A stretch of DNA of 64,000 nt from an uncultured Clostridia bacterium (GTDB lineage Bacteria > Bacillota > Clostridia > TANB77 > CAG-508), in the NCBI GenBank assembly GCA_934119935.1, contig CAKOSX010000003.1, positions 1 to 64,000 of the forward strand, given 5' to 3'. This document shows positions 7,707 through 16,648 of this stretch, in pieces. How positions within the stretch are numbered: the first letter of the stretch is position 1; each line of letters starts with the position of its first letter. A model generated the notes under the pieces. That model made no database searches and had not been told where the DNA came from. It worked only from the letters and a program-made list of their open reading frames with translations. The position numbers and the translations under genes were made by a program.

Positions 7707-8900
7707 ATGAGTATAAGAGAACGTTTAAGTGGAAATGAAGCTTCAGCAGTTGCAATGAAGCAAATTAACCCTGATGTTGTTGCAGCCTTCCCTATTACAC
7801 CCTCAACGGAAATTCCACAATACTTTTCAACATTTGTTAGCAACGGACAAGTCGATACAGAGTTTGTTGCAGTTGAGAGTGAACATAGTGCTATGAGTGC
7901 TTGTATAGGTGCGGAAGCTGCTGGTGCAAGAGCCATGACAGCAACATCTGCAAATGGATTGTCTTTCATGTGGGAAATGCTTTATATAGCTTCTGGTTCA
8001 AGACTTCCAATAGTTATGTCTTTGGTAAACAGAGCCGTTTCTGGTCCTTTAAACATACACAATGACCATTCTGATGCAATGGGTGTACGTGATGCTGGTT
8101 GGATTATGCTTTTCTCTGAGAATAACCAAGAGGCATATGATAATTTAATAATGGCACATCAAATTGCCGAAAATAAAGATGTTTTACTTCCTTTAATGGT
8201 ATGCCAGGATGGATTTATTACATCTCATTCAATAGAAAACATCGAACTTATTGAAGATGACAAAGTTAAAGAATTCGTTGGTACATATAAACCAGAACAT
8301 TATTTATTAAACCATGATGAGCCTGTTGCAATGGGCCCAATGGATTTACAAGCATTCTTGTTTGAGCATAAATATCAACAAGCAGAAGCTATGAGAAACG
8401 CAAAAAAGGTTATTCTAGAAGTTGCTGATAAATTTGAAAAAATGACTGGAAGAAAGTATAGTTTCTTCGAAGAATATAAATTGGACGATGCAGAAATTGC
8501 AATAGTTTGTATGAACTCAACGGCTGGAACAACCAAGGCTGTTGTAGATGATTTAAGAGCAAAAGGAATTAAGGCTGGTCTATTAAAGGTACGTGTTTAC
8601 AGGCCTTTCCCAGCAGAAGAAATTGCAAAAGCATTGTCACACTTAAAGGCTGTTGCAGTTTTAGATAAAGACGACAGTGTAAACGCTGCTGGTGCTCCCC
8701 TATTTACAGACGTAACATCTGCAATGTATGCAAATCAAATTGCAAATGTTCCAATGGTAGACTACATGTACGGAATTGGTGGTAGAGATACTACTACAAA
8801 AGATATTGCAAGTGTATTCGAGGATTTACAAGAAATTATTAAGACTGGAAATTTAGGAAACCCTTATAGATATTTAGGATTACGTAAAGGAGGAAAATAA
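7707..8900 (+). CDS. porA: Pyruvate:ferredoxin oxidoreductase alpha subunit
   Basis: A 397-aa alpha subunit with the TPP pyrimidine-binding domain followed by a transketolase C-terminal-like domain. Motifs are GNEASAVAMKQ, AAFPITPSTEI, FVAVESEHSAMSACIGAEAAGARAMTATSANGL and, towards the C-terminus, KVRVYRPFPAEEIAKAL and VAVLDKD. I chose ATG 7707 over an upstream TTG at 7695. The GGAG at 7691-7694 directly abuts the TTG, leaving no room for ribosome binding, whereas MSIRERLSGNEA is the normal family start. This leaves one base between porD and porA. Confidence 0.95.
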   Translation: MSIRERLSGNEASAVAMKQINPDVVAAFPITPSTEIPQYFSTFVSNGQVDTEFVAVESEHSAMSACIGAEAAGARAMTATSANGLSFMWEMLYIASGSRLPIVMSLVNRAVSGPLNIHNDHSDAMGVRDAGWIMLFSENNQEAYDNLIMAHQIAENKDVLLPLMVCQDGFITSHSIENIELIEDDKVKEFVGTYKPEHYLLNHDEPVAMGPMDLQAFLFEHKYQQAEAMRNAKKVILEVADKFEKMTGRKYSFFEEYKLDDAEIAIVCMNSTAGTTKAVVDDLRAKGIKAGLLKVRVYRPFPAEEIAKALSHLKAVAVLDKDDSVNAAGAPLFTDVTSAMYANQIANVPMVDYMYGIGGRDTTTKDIASVFEDLQEIIKTGNLGNPYRYLGLRKGGK

Positions 8901-8903
8901 ACA

Positions 8904-9869
8904 ATGGCATATAATTTAAAAGAAATAATGGCAACTAAACCATCAAGATTTACTGCTGGACACAGAATGTGTGCCGGATGTGGTGCTCCTCCTGTTGCAA
9001 GAATGGTTATGAGAGCATTACACGAAGGCGACCACGCAGTTGTTTCTAATGCAACTGGATGTATGGAAGTTTCTACATGTATTTATCCATATACCGCATG
9101 GACAGATTCTTACATACATACAGCTTTCGAGTGTGCATCTGCTACATGTTCTGGTGTAGAAGCTGCATATAAATCTTTAGTAAAGCAAGGAAAATTAGTA
9201 GAAAAAGACGGAGAAAAAACAAAGTTCATAACATTCGGTGGAGACGGTGGAACTTATGATATAGGAATTCAATCTCTTTCTGGTGCAATGGAAAGAGGAC
9301 ACGACATGACATATGTTTGCTACGATAACGGCGCATACATGAACACTGGAATTCAACGTTCATCTGCAACACCAAAATTTGCAGACACAACAACATCACC
9401 TGCTGGAACTGTTATTCCAGGAAAAATGCAATCTAGAAAAGATTTAACACAAATAATGGCAGCACACCATTTGCCTTATGTTGCTCAAACAGCAGCATTT
9501 GCAAACTTCAAAGATTTATACGAAAAAGCTGAGAAAGCAATATACACAGAAGGTGCAACATTTTTAAATGTTTTAGCTCCATGTCCACGTGGTTGGGGTT
9601 ATGCAACAGAAGATTTAATGAAAATAAACAAACTTGCAATAGACACCTGCTACTGGCCATTATACGAAGTTGTAAATGGCGTATACAAAATAACATACAA
9701 GCCAGCAAAAAAATTACCAATAGAAGAATTCTTACGTCCACAAAAACGTTTCAAGCACATGTTCAAACCTGGAAACGAATGGATGATAGAAGAATTTCAA
9801 AAAGAGGTTGACAAAAGGTGGCAAGAATTGTTAAACTTAGAAGAGATGACAAATAAAGTTGCTGAATAG
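8904..9869 (+). CDS. porB: Pyruvate:ferredoxin oxidoreductase beta subunit
   Basis: A 321-aa beta subunit carrying TPP and the proximal [4Fe-4S] cluster. The expected four cluster cysteines are visible: C23 and C26 (RMCAGCGAPP), C53 (ATGCMEVST) and C227 (APCPRGWG). The TPP motif is FGGDGGTYDIGIQSLSGA with CYDNGAYMNTG about 30 residues on. Completing porCDAB gives the whole heterotetramer that interconverts pyruvate and acetyl-CoA plus CO2 with reduced ferredoxin, a hallmark of anaerobic metabolism. An AAAGGAGG site precedes the ATG, and the gap to porA is three bases. Confidence 0.95.
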   Translation: MAYNLKEIMATKPSRFTAGHRMCAGCGAPPVARMVMRALHEGDHAVVSNATGCMEVSTCIYPYTAWTDSYIHTAFECASATCSGVEAAYKSLVKQGKLVEKDGEKTKFITFGGDGGTYDIGIQSLSGAMERGHDMTYVCYDNGAYMNTGIQRSSATPKFADTTTSPAGTVIPGKMQSRKDLTQIMAAHHLPYVAQTAAFANFKDLYEKAEKAIYTEGATFLNVLAPCPRGWGYATEDLMKINKLAIDTCYWPLYEVVNGVYKITYKPAKKLPIEEFLRPQKRFKHMFKPGNEWMIEEFQKEVDKRWQELLNLEEMTNKVAE

Positions 9870-9896
9870 TTACTCTTGTTTTGCACATACTTAATT

Positions 9897-10002
9897 AAGA
9901 ACAATTTATTTTTAATCTTCGACACGTCGCTCTTGGTCGGAGCTCCTTCGGACTCCTCAAAGACGAGCTTCCGGTCTCATTTTAAAAATAGAAATTGTTC
10001 TT
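9897..10002. repeat. Hairpin-core repeat element, copy 2
   Basis: The outer arms AAGAACAATTT (9897-9907) and AAATTGTTCTT (9992-10002) pair, extended inward by ATTTTTAA/TTAAAAAT. The core contains GCTCTTGGTCGGAGCTCC, TTCGGACTCCTCAAAG, ACGAGCTTCCGG. Most of the core matches the copy at 34839-34938 (inverted) base for base. It lies between porB and the ferredoxin gene and could terminate or process the por transcript. Confidence 0.8.
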
Positions 10003-10038
10003 ACATATATTATACATTTTCAAAAGGTGGTGAAATTC

Positions 10039-10209
10039 ATGGCATATAAAATTACAGATAAATGCATTGCTTGCGGAGCTTGTGCAGCTAACTGCCCTGT
10101 TTCTTGCATTTCTGATAAAGGAAGCAAATATGAAATTGATTCTTCTATGTGCATAAGCTGTGGAACATGCGCTCAAGTATGTCCTGTTGAGGCTCCAGAA
10201 GAGGAATAA
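10039..10209 (+). CDS. Small 2[4Fe-4S] ferredoxin
   Basis: A 56-aa clostridial-type ferredoxin with CIACGACAANCP and CISCGTCAQVCP, each giving a [4Fe-4S] site, and an acidic C-terminus (VEAPEEE). It is a low-potential electron carrier and the natural partner of the pyruvate oxidoreductase just upstream. The start is ATG 10039 (MAYKITDKC), with GGTGG at the right distance; an in-frame GTG at 10027 lies inside that ribosome binding site and is rejected. A clear terminator follows. Confidence 0.93.
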   Translation: MAYKITDKCIACGACAANCPVSCISDKGSKYEIDSSMCISCGTCAQVCPVEAPEEE

Positions 10210-10247
10210 GATTTATATACTATATACTATATTATATATACAAAAAT

Positions 10248-10288
10248 CTCCAATATCTATAAAATTGCAAAAGATATTGGAGTTTTTT
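10248..10288 (+). terminator. Rho-independent terminator after the ferredoxin gene
   Basis: CTCCAATATCT (10248-10258) pairs with AGATATTGGAG (10272-10282), followed by TTTTTTC. Confidence 0.88.
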
Positions 10289-10389
10289 CATTTTTTAATT
10301 GTTCGCTTGTTTTTTATTAATTTGTCAAATAAAAGTTTTATCAATAAATAAGAAAATATTACCAATTTTCCACGTTTTGCTCTCTATCC

Positions 10390-10418
10390 ATTGATATACT
10401 CGCAAAAAAATGATATAA
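10390..10418 (+). promoter_or_regulatory. Sigma-A promoter for the zinc-ribbon gene
   Basis: TTGATA (10390-10395), a 17-base spacer and TATAAT (10413-10418). A small GGCTC/GAGCC hairpin sits in the roughly 75-base leader. Confidence 0.8.
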
Positions 10419-10500
10419 TTAGTTTTAGTTCTTTTGGCTCATATCGGAGCCATAAATTATGTTCGACTTTTCAAAAATAATTTTAGGAGGTCAGAAAATA

Positions 10501-10817
10501 TGTTAAGAACCATTACCCAGAAGTGCCCGTCTTGCGGATATGTGTTTGTTGAACAGCAGCACATTGAAGTTCAAACAGTATCCGTAGAAAAACGGTATAC
10601 CCATAGGCCCGTTCGGAATCTAAATCCTATCCGTGGGAAAGAAATCGTAAAACGCGATTACTTGGAAGGTGATGAAAGATTCTCTCAAATCATTGTTACC
10701 GGTTCTTCGTGTTTCGATGCTCGATATCATCCGGAAATGGCATTCTTAGTTTGTCCCAAGTGTGGCACTGTTTTAGCTCCTTGGATAGCTATGAAAACTG
10801 AGGAAACTGAAGAATAA
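10501..10817 (+). CDS. Zinc-ribbon protein of unknown function
   Basis: A 105-aa soluble protein. CPSCG near the N-terminus and CPKCG near the C-terminus would form one zinc ribbon across about 75 residues; the middle is rich in Val, Arg and His. I do not recognise the family. The start is ATG 10501, with AGGAGG nine bases upstream; a longer TTG reading from 10434 lacks such a site. The gene is monocistronic, with its own strong promoter and a 16-bp terminator. Its base composition (many CCG, CGG, GCC and TGC codons) is visibly richer in GC than the neighbours, which suggests recent acquisition. Confidence 0.8.
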
Positions 10818-10831
10818 TACATTCTTAACGC

Positions 10832-10877
10832 CCAACCCAGCCAGCAGAAATTTTAACATTCCTGCTGGCTGGGTTGG
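10832..10877. terminator. Strong bidirectional terminator hairpin
   Basis: CCAACCCAGCCAGCAG (10832-10847) pairs perfectly with its complement at 10862-10877, a 16-bp GC-rich stem. It lies between convergent genes (zinc ribbon on plus, ricT on minus). T tracts are modest (TTTATG on the plus side), but the stem is very stable and could serve both strands. Confidence 0.8.
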
Positions 10878-10890
10878 TTTATGTAAAAAT

Positions 10891-11844
10891 TTAATTGTTT
10901 CTCTTTTTATTTTCTTCTTTTTCTATTATTCTGTCCTTTTTCTCTAGTTCTTCTAATTTTTGCAATTCTTTTAAGTTTGCCATTTCTTCGCTATCTACTA
11001 TATTGACAATACTGTCTTTATCATTTCCGCTTGCATTTCTTATTACTTTTACATCTTTTGCCGGATATGTTTTGTATGTTGTGATGTCATCTTTCTTAAA
11101 TTGCACTTTTATTGCTTCTTTCAATACCTCTTGTGTAACAACAGTTCCTTCTCCATCTTCTGTTTTTACTATTGAGCCAACTTTTGGTAATTTTTTTATT
11201 TTGTCTTCATATACTTCTTGCTCATATTTTAAGCAACACATCAATCTTCCACAGTTTCCAGATATTTTTGATGGATTTAGAGAAGCACTTTGCTCTTTTG
11301 CCATTTTTATTGATACCATGTCGAAGTTATTTAAGAATGAGCAACAGCATAATTCTCTTCCACATACACCGTTTCCGCCTATTTTTCTAACCTCATCTCT
11401 AACACCTATTTGCCTTAGCTCTATTCTTGTTTTGTAGATAGCTGCTAAGTCTTTTACAAGCTCTCTAAAATCTACACGTCCATCTGCTGTAAAATAGAAT
11501 ATTATCTTGCTATTATCGAATTTATATTCTACATCAACTAGATTCATATCTAAATTATGTTTTTTTATTTTTTCCTTGCATACTTTCATTGCTTTTTGTT
11601 CTTTTATTTTATTGTCTTCTACTTTTTTCAAATCTCTATTGTTTGCAATTCTTATTATTCTTTTTAGCTCTGCTGAAACTTTTTCGTCTGGAATTTGTCT
11701 TTTATTTATTACAACTTCACCAACATCTTCTCCCATTGTTGTTTCAACTACGACTTTATCCTTCAAGTTTAATTGTATGTATCCTGGGTCAAAGAAATAA
11801 ACTTTACCAGGCTTTCTAAATCTAACTCCTACTATTGTTTTCAT
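10891..11844 (-). CDS. ricT: RicT/YaaT, PSP1-domain protein
   Basis: A 317-aa PSP1-domain protein. It opens MKTIVGVRFRKPGKVYFFDP and contains the Cys-rich stretches GNGVCGRELCCCSFL and SGNCGRLMCCLKYE, which in the RicA-RicF-RicT complex take part in iron-sulfur binding. In Bacillus that complex influences phosphorelay signalling and RNase Y-dependent mRNA maturation. The C-terminus is a charged helix (NLKELQKLEELEKKDRI). The start is ATG 11844, with AAAGGAG upstream. A longer reading from 11913 would overlap holB by about 20 bases and lacks homologous sequence. It is last in the operon starting at 16584; holB followed by ricT is a common Firmicutes order. Confidence 0.93.
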   Translation of the reverse strand: MKTIVGVRFRKPGKVYFFDPGYIQLNLKDKVVVETTMGEDVGEVVINKRQIPDEKVSAELKRIIRIANNRDLKKVEDNKIKEQKAMKVCKEKIKKHNLDMNLVDVEYKFDNSKIIFYFTADGRVDFRELVKDLAAIYKTRIELRQIGVRDEVRKIGGNGVCGRELCCCSFLNNFDMVSIKMAKEQSASLNPSKISGNCGRLMCCLKYEQEVYEDKIKKLPKVGSIVKTEDGEGTVVTQEVLKEAIKVQFKKDDITTYKTYPAKDVKVIRNASGNDKDSIVNIVDSEEMANLKELQKLEELEKKDRIIEKEENKKRNN

Positions 11845-11893
11845 GCATAGTCTCCTTTCTTTTTTGTACAGCATATTTAGCAAAAAATTCAAA

Positions 11894-12814
11894 TTACTTT
11901 TCAGTAGTTTCATCCCATATTTTCAGCAACAAATTATCAATACACATATCATAATTATTGTTTAAAACTATTCTATTCTTTGTATCTTCTATTATAGCTA
12001 TCAAGTTCAAAAATCTTGCTCTGTAATCTTTATTTTTGTTGATATATTCGTAAATTATAACAATCATGTAGTCCAATAAATCATTGATAATTTCTTTCGA
12101 TTTATATAGTATTTCGAACTGGCTTAACATTTTTACTACATTTGAAATTTTTCCATTTAAGAAATTGTTTGTTGTACTCTCCACTGCATTGTATTCTTCT
12201 AGGTTTTCATTTACTTTCATTAGTTTGCCAATGCTTCCATTGCACATTTTTAGCAAATTTTCGCTTGGCACTTGCATTCCTTGAACACTGTTTATATATG
12301 AAATTAAGTCTCTTGTTTCCAGATTATTAAAACTTATTTTTAAACATCTAGATTTTATTGTATTTAATAGCTTATTTTCGTTTGCAGTTATTAAAATTAT
12401 TATTATGTATTCAGGTGGCTCTTCTAATGTTTTTAATAAGCTATTCTGAGCCTCTTCCGTCATTTTATCACTGTCGTTTATTACGAATACCTTTTTGCCT
12501 GATATGATTGGCTTGGTGTAAACATTTTCTTGCATTTCTCTTATCTGTGCTATTTTAATAGAATTTCCATCAGGTTCTATCAGTACAAAGTCCGGATTAT
12601 TTCCCGAATCAAACTTTACGCACGAGCTACAATTATCGTTCTCAGTTTTATTATTTAAGCATAAAGCCATTTTTGCGAGTTCTTTTGCAAATAATTTTTT
12701 CCCAATTCCCTCTTGTCCAACAAATAAATAGCTGTGTGATAAGGTATTATTTTTTATTGTCTCTATAAATTCTGATTTTATTTTCTTATTTCCAATAATA
12801 TTATCGAAACTCAA
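11894..12814 (-). CDS. holB: DNA polymerase III delta prime subunit
   Basis: A 306-aa clamp-loader AAA+ subunit. It shows SHSYLFVGQEGIGKK (a degenerate P-loop with Lys in place of Ser/Thr, usual for delta prime), VFVINDSDKMTEEAQNSLLKTLEEPP and the KSRC motif. The zinc module is imperfect: Cys residues are present in ALCLNN and CSSC, but the fourth expected Cys is Phe (CVKF). The C-terminal collar is diverged. It acts in the pentameric loader that opens the sliding clamp. It lies 10 bases after lepB, and its end is followed 50 bases later by ricT. Confidence 0.93.
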   Translation of the reverse strand: MSFDNIIGNKKIKSEFIETIKNNTLSHSYLFVGQEGIGKKLFAKELAKMALCLNNKTENDNCSSCVKFDSGNNPDFVLIEPDGNSIKIAQIREMQENVYTKPIISGKKVFVINDSDKMTEEAQNSLLKTLEEPPEYIIIILITANENKLLNTIKSRCLKISFNNLETRDLISYINSVQGMQVPSENLLKMCNGSIGKLMKVNENLEEYNAVESTTNNFLNGKISNVVKMLSQFEILYKSKEIINDLLDYMIVIIYEYINKNKDYRARFLNLIAIIEDTKNRIVLNNNYDMCIDNLLLKIWDETTEK

Positions 12815-12824
12815 TTTTTCTCTC

Positions 12825-13475
12825 CTATTCAGCTTTTTTTATTGTTCCAAATTTGTTAAGTGGCCAGAATCTTATTGATACAATTCCTTCAACTTTGCTA
12901 ATTGGTATGCATCCAAATCTTCTACAATCGGCTGATTTTGGTCTATTATCTCCCATTGCAAATATATATCCTTCTGGTACTACAAAATCTGTGAATACTC
13001 CTCCATAAGCTTCTGTTTGAACATCGTCCTTTAAATAGCTAGACTCATCCAATTCATTTCCATTTATATATACTTTTCCTTCTTTAATTTGTACATGTTC
13101 TCCTGGTAATGCAATTACCCTTTTTATGTAGCTTGTTTTTCCCCATTCCAACACGTAATATGCAAATTTTGCAAAAACATTTGTAGGTTCATTATCGTAT
13201 ATTGCCACTGGATTGTTCAAATCTGCTTCTTCCGGACTAATGTATGTTTTGCTTGGTTGTTCAAATGTTATAATATCTCCTCTCTCTGGAGTTTTTTTGG
13301 TTGTTCTTGGGATTCTATTTAATATTAGCCTTTCTCCCTGTTTTAATGTTGGATACATTGATTCCATTTGAACTACGGTTGGTGTTCCAACATAATATCT
13401 TATTAATAAAGCTAGCACTACTGCAATAACAATACATTCAATCCATTCTATTACATTTTTTAACTTTTCACTCAT
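12825..13475 (-). CDS. lepB: Type I signal peptidase
   Basis: A 216-aa membrane serine protease that removes signal peptides. One N-terminal membrane segment (about residues 8-28) is followed by QMESMYPTL with nucleophile Ser39, the PERGDIITF box, YIKRVIALPGE with general base Lys118, and box E as GDNRPKSADCRRFG. The usual SxDSR is SADCR here, a mild substitution. It may process the giant secreted proteins encoded to the right, but that is inference. The gene sits in the walRK-like operon, 16 bases after the kinase gene. Confidence 0.95.
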   Translation of the reverse strand: MSEKLKNVIEWIECIVIAVVLALLIRYYVGTPTVVQMESMYPTLKQGERLILNRIPRTTKKTPERGDIITFEQPSKTYISPEEADLNNPVAIYDNEPTNVFAKFAYYVLEWGKTSYIKRVIALPGEHVQIKEGKVYINGNELDESSYLKDDVQTEAYGGVFTDFVVPEGYIFAMGDNRPKSADCRRFGCIPISKVEGIVSIRFWPLNKFGTIKKAE

Positions 13476-13491
13476 ATTTTTTTCCTTTCTT

Positions 13492-14961
13492 TTACTTTTC
13501 TTCAGTTGATGCTTTTTTGGTTGCTGGAATTCTTATAACTACTTCTGTTCCTTTACCGTATTCGCTCTTTATATCTATGCTACCATTATTTTGTTCAATA
13601 ATTTCCTTGGCAATTGGCAGTCCTAAACCAGTTCCGCCCATTTCTCTAGAGCGTGCCTTGTCCACTCTATAAAATCTTTCGAACACTCTTCCTAAATCTT
13701 CTTTTGGAATGCCTGCACCATTATCTATTACTTTAATATATGCATCATTGTAAACGAAACCTACATATATTTTTATACTTCCATTTTCTTGTGTATATTT
13801 TACAGCATTTGATAGAACATTTAAAATTACTCTTTCTATTCCATTTTTATCTGCCACAATTGGTGGCACATCTGCAGTTACAAAACATTCAACATTTTGC
13901 TTTTTCTTTTCTATTTCTATAGCTAATTTTTCCTGGCATTTTTTTGCAAGTTGTCCTAAATCAAATTGTGTAACCTCTCTAGTCATTCTATTGTTATCAT
14001 ATCTTGATAATGTTAGCAGATCGCTTACCAAATTTGCCATTCTTCTGCCTTCTGACGAAATTACTGCTAGGAATTTTTGCTGTGTTTCTTTATCATATTC
14101 TCCGTCCTGCAATGTATCTGCATAGCCGATTATAGATGTGATTGGAGTTTTTAGCTCATGCGATACATCTGCCACAAACTCTTTTCTCATGTTATCTAAT
14201 TTCACGTGTTCTGTAATATCTTGTATTACAGCAATTAACCCTGATGATAAATCATTTTCATCTTTATAAGATGCTAGAAACACGTTTACGGTTCTTTCTC
14301 CAATGTTTATTTTCTTTTCTTCTGTATTATCTAAATACAATATTGCATCCATTTTTATGTTAGCGTTAAATCTGCTAAAAATTTCTTCAAAATTATTTTC
14401 TTTATCTATATTTAGCAAAACCTTGGCAGCAGGGTTTATATGCATTATATTTCCCTTATCGTCGAAAGCAACAATTCCATCATTCATATGTAACAATATC
14501 GCTTCAATTTCTCTCTTTTGCCTGTTTACATCATTTAACTTTTGATTCATCTCGCCATTCATAATGCCAATTATATTTATTATAGAATCGAGCTCATTTT
14601 TTCTTTTTCTCTTTTTTCTTTTCTTGTTAAGCTCAATTAGCTCAACACTTTCACCGTTTGCAAGTTTTCTGGCATTTTCCACCATTTTATTTATTGGTTT
14701 AACCACAACCTCCGAAACGAAAATACCTATTATAATTACAATGCAAGAAAATACTAATATTGTTCCTAATATTAGTATTTTAGTTTGATTCATCTGTGTA
14801 TTTACTATATTATTCAATTCTTGAGAAGTAATGTACTCAGATGAACCTATAAATATATTGGACTGATTTATAATATGTGCAAAAAAAGCACCCATTCCCA
14901 ATATAATAGCCATTCCAATTATAAGAAAAATTAATAATACTTTATTCTGTAATCTTTTCAT
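13492..14961 (-). CDS. Sensor histidine kinase, WalK/PhoR type
   Basis: A 489-aa kinase with two membrane segments (about residues 8-30 and 62-84) and only about 30 residues outside between them. Then follow a HAMP linker (VVKPINKMVENARKLANG), a very basic patch (KKRKKRKRK), a PAS domain (about 150-250), the HisKA motif FVADVSHELKTPITSI with phospho-acceptor His268, and HATPase boxes NVLSNAVKY, DNGAGIP, FERFYRVDKARSREMGGTGLGL. This layout is that of WalK, the essential cell-wall sensor, though PhoR shares much of it. It is paired with the response regulator 12 bases upstream. The short outer loop implies sensing in or near the membrane. Confidence 0.93.
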   Translation of the reverse strand: MKRLQNKVLLIFLIIGMAIILGMGAFFAHIINQSNIFIGSSEYITSQELNNIVNTQMNQTKILILGTILVFSCIVIIIGIFVSEVVVKPINKMVENARKLANGESVELIELNKKRKKRKRKNELDSIINIIGIMNGEMNQKLNDVNRQKREIEAILLHMNDGIVAFDDKGNIMHINPAAKVLLNIDKENNFEEIFSRFNANIKMDAILYLDNTEEKKINIGERTVNVFLASYKDENDLSSGLIAVIQDITEHVKLDNMRKEFVADVSHELKTPITSIIGYADTLQDGEYDKETQQKFLAVISSEGRRMANLVSDLLTLSRYDNNRMTREVTQFDLGQLAKKCQEKLAIEIEKKKQNVECFVTADVPPIVADKNGIERVILNVLSNAVKYTQENGSIKIYVGFVYNDAYIKVIDNGAGIPKEDLGRVFERFYRVDKARSREMGGTGLGLPIAKEIIEQNNGSIDIKSEYGKGTEVVIRIPATKKASTEEK

Positions 14962-14973
14962 TATAAATTCCTT

Positions 14974-15702
14974 TTATTTAGATGCTAGATAATATCCAAT
15001 TCCTCTCTTATTTATAATTATTTTAGAGTTTTTAGTACTATCTCCTAGTTTCTCTCTTATTCTACAAACAGTAACATCAACAGTTCTAATATCTCCATAA
15101 TATTCATAGTTCCATACTTTTTCTAATAATACTTCTCTGGTAACAGGTACTCCTGGTTGCATTGCTAAATACTTAACAAGCTCAAATTCCTTTGGAGTTA
15201 AAGCCTTAACTTCACCCTTTACCCTAACTTCTATTTTTTCTAAGTCTAATTCTAAATCTCCTACAACTATTTTGTTGCTCTTTTTGCTTCCTTCTTTTTG
15301 TTTTTTGTCTTTTTCATCTTCTACTTTTCTCAAATTAGCCTTTACACGTGCCATTAATTCTCTAACGCTGAACGGCTTAGTGATATAATCATCTGCCCCT
15401 AGCTCTAGTCCAACAATCTTATCAACTTCCTCATCTTTAGCAGAAATCATTAAGATTGGAACATTGTAAGTTTGCTTAACTCTCTTGCAGACAGTTAAGC
15501 CATCAATTTTTGGTAACATTACATCAAGTAATATTAAGTCTGGCTTTTCTTCTAGGGCAATATTTAACCCCATTTCTCCGTCAGTGGCTTCTAGTGTGTT
15601 ATATCCAGCCTTTTTTAGGTTATATACTAAAATATCTATTATTGGTTTTTCGTCATCAACAACTAATATTGTTCTTTTATTTGGGTCTAATTCTTCTCTC
15701 AT
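14974..15702 (-). CDS. OmpR/PhoB-family response regulator, WalR type
   Basis: A 242-aa regulator. The receiver domain has the acidic pair DD in ILVVDDEKP, phospho-acceptor Asp60 (LILLDVMLPKIDG) and Lys109 (YITKPF). A charged Lys-rich linker (about 125-142) leads to a winged-helix DNA-binding domain with ALTPKEFELVKYLAM, VLLEKVWNYEYYGDIRTVDVTVCRIREKLG and RGIGYYL. The recognition-helix text is close to WalR/VicR (YYGDIRTVDVT), supporting a role in wall homeostasis. It is translated just ahead of its kinase. Confidence 0.94.
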   Translation of the reverse strand: MREELDPNKRTILVVDDEKPIIDILVYNLKKAGYNTLEATDGEMGLNIALEEKPDLILLDVMLPKIDGLTVCKRVKQTYNVPILMISAKDEEVDKIVGLELGADDYITKPFSVRELMARVKANLRKVEDEKDKKQKEGSKKSNKIVVGDLELDLEKIEVRVKGEVKALTPKEFELVKYLAMQPGVPVTREVLLEKVWNYEYYGDIRTVDVTVCRIREKLGDSTKNSKIIINKRGIGYYLASK

Positions 15703-15729
15703 AGAAGTACACTCCTTTTTATTTTCGTT

Positions 15730-16584
15730 TTATCTCTCGTCTCTATCTTGTGATTTTGAGCGCTCAATTTCCTTCATTTGAATTTTTTCACCATTCTTTT
15801 CAGTCACAAGTTTATAATTTGAATTAAATGCTTTAGCATCTTCAAAATTTTCAATTATTTTTTCTAATGTCTCAGTTGGTATTTTGCCGTCTTTTGAGAA
15901 AACGTATTCGTCAAGCTCATTAGATTTTTGAATTTCATTTACAAATTTTTTATCTATGCTTCCACTGAAAAACATAGATGTAGCACTTTTAAGCTCTTTA
16001 CCTGTTGGTAATTTTATTTCTGTAACTTTGCTAACCTCACTGCCATCAAAAACCTCATCGCAATATACTTGTATTCTATTTACATCACTTGGATCTTTTA
16101 TTCCATAAGCTTCTGCAATTTTCTTCTTAATTATTGCATTGTAATTGTCTGTTACAAGCTGCTTTGACTCTCCTATTGTATTGCATGCATGTAGATAAGC
16201 TTCTTCTTCATTAAAAGTTCTATCAGTTTTGTTTTTTAGTGAATTATATGTAGTAATGGCCTGTGTTAAATCTGCCAGTCTTTCAACATCTTCCTGTGTT
16301 ATTACTTTACTCATAATAGGATTTTGGCTTATGCTATTTAAATATTCCTCTGAATCTGCTGCCATTTGTATTGCTGCTTTTGTATCGTTAACGTTTTTCA
16401 TTCCTTTAGCCATATTAGAAATAATAGGGCCTCCTACAATTCCAGCTGCCAAGCCAATTGTTGCAGCTCCAAGTCCTAATTTTTTATATATTGATAGCTT
16501 TTTTTGTACGGGCTTACCTTTATATCTCCTTGCAGGTTGTTCTTTAGTTCTTCTACTATTTAATGTTATTTCTCTTTTTTCCAT
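15730..16584 (-). CDS. Uncharacterised membrane-anchored protein heading the WalRK-like operon
   Basis: A 284-aa protein of a family I do not recognise. Residues 1-30 are strongly basic (RRYKGKPVQKK). Then comes one glycine-rich hydrophobic segment, LGLGAATIGLAAGIVGGPIIS (about 36-56), followed by a mainly helical soluble region with TQAITTYNSLKNK and EEAYLHACNTIGESKQLVTDNYNAIIKKKI, and a charged end (ERSKSQDRDER). No catalytic motif is evident. It is first in the operon after a perfect promoter, 27 bases before the response regulator gene, so it may be an accessory or modulator of that system; this is inference from position only. Confidence 0.75.
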   Translation of the reverse strand: MEKREITLNSRRTKEQPARRYKGKPVQKKLSIYKKLGLGAATIGLAAGIVGGPIISNMAKGMKNVNDTKAAIQMAADSEEYLNSISQNPIMSKVITQEDVERLADLTQAITTYNSLKNKTDRTFNEEEAYLHACNTIGESKQLVTDNYNAIIKKKIAEAYGIKDPSDVNRIQVYCDEVFDGSEVSKVTEIKLPTGKELKSATSMFFSGSIDKKFVNEIQKSNELDEYVFSKDGKIPTETLEKIIENFEDAKAFNSNYKLVTEKNGEKIQMKEIERSKSQDRDER

Positions 16585-16619
16585 AACTTTATCCTCTCCG
16601 TTTTGTTTCTTTTGACCCT

Positions 16620-16648
16620 ATTATAACTCTACTGTGCATATATGTCAA
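16620..16648 (-). promoter_or_regulatory. Sigma-A promoter of the walRK-lepB-holB-ricT operon
   Basis: On the minus strand TTGACA (16643-16648), a 17-base spacer and TATAAT (16620-16625): a full consensus promoter about 35 bases upstream of the first start codon. Confidence 0.85.

Noticed and set aside
10434..10500. Longer N-terminus for the zinc-ribbon protein
   Set aside because: The TTG start has no ribosome binding site and lies in the predicted leader. ATG 10501 has AGGAGG at the right distance.
11845..11913. N-terminal extension of RicT overlapping holB
   Set aside because: The extension has no family similarity, and the ATG at 11844 has its own AAAGGAG.
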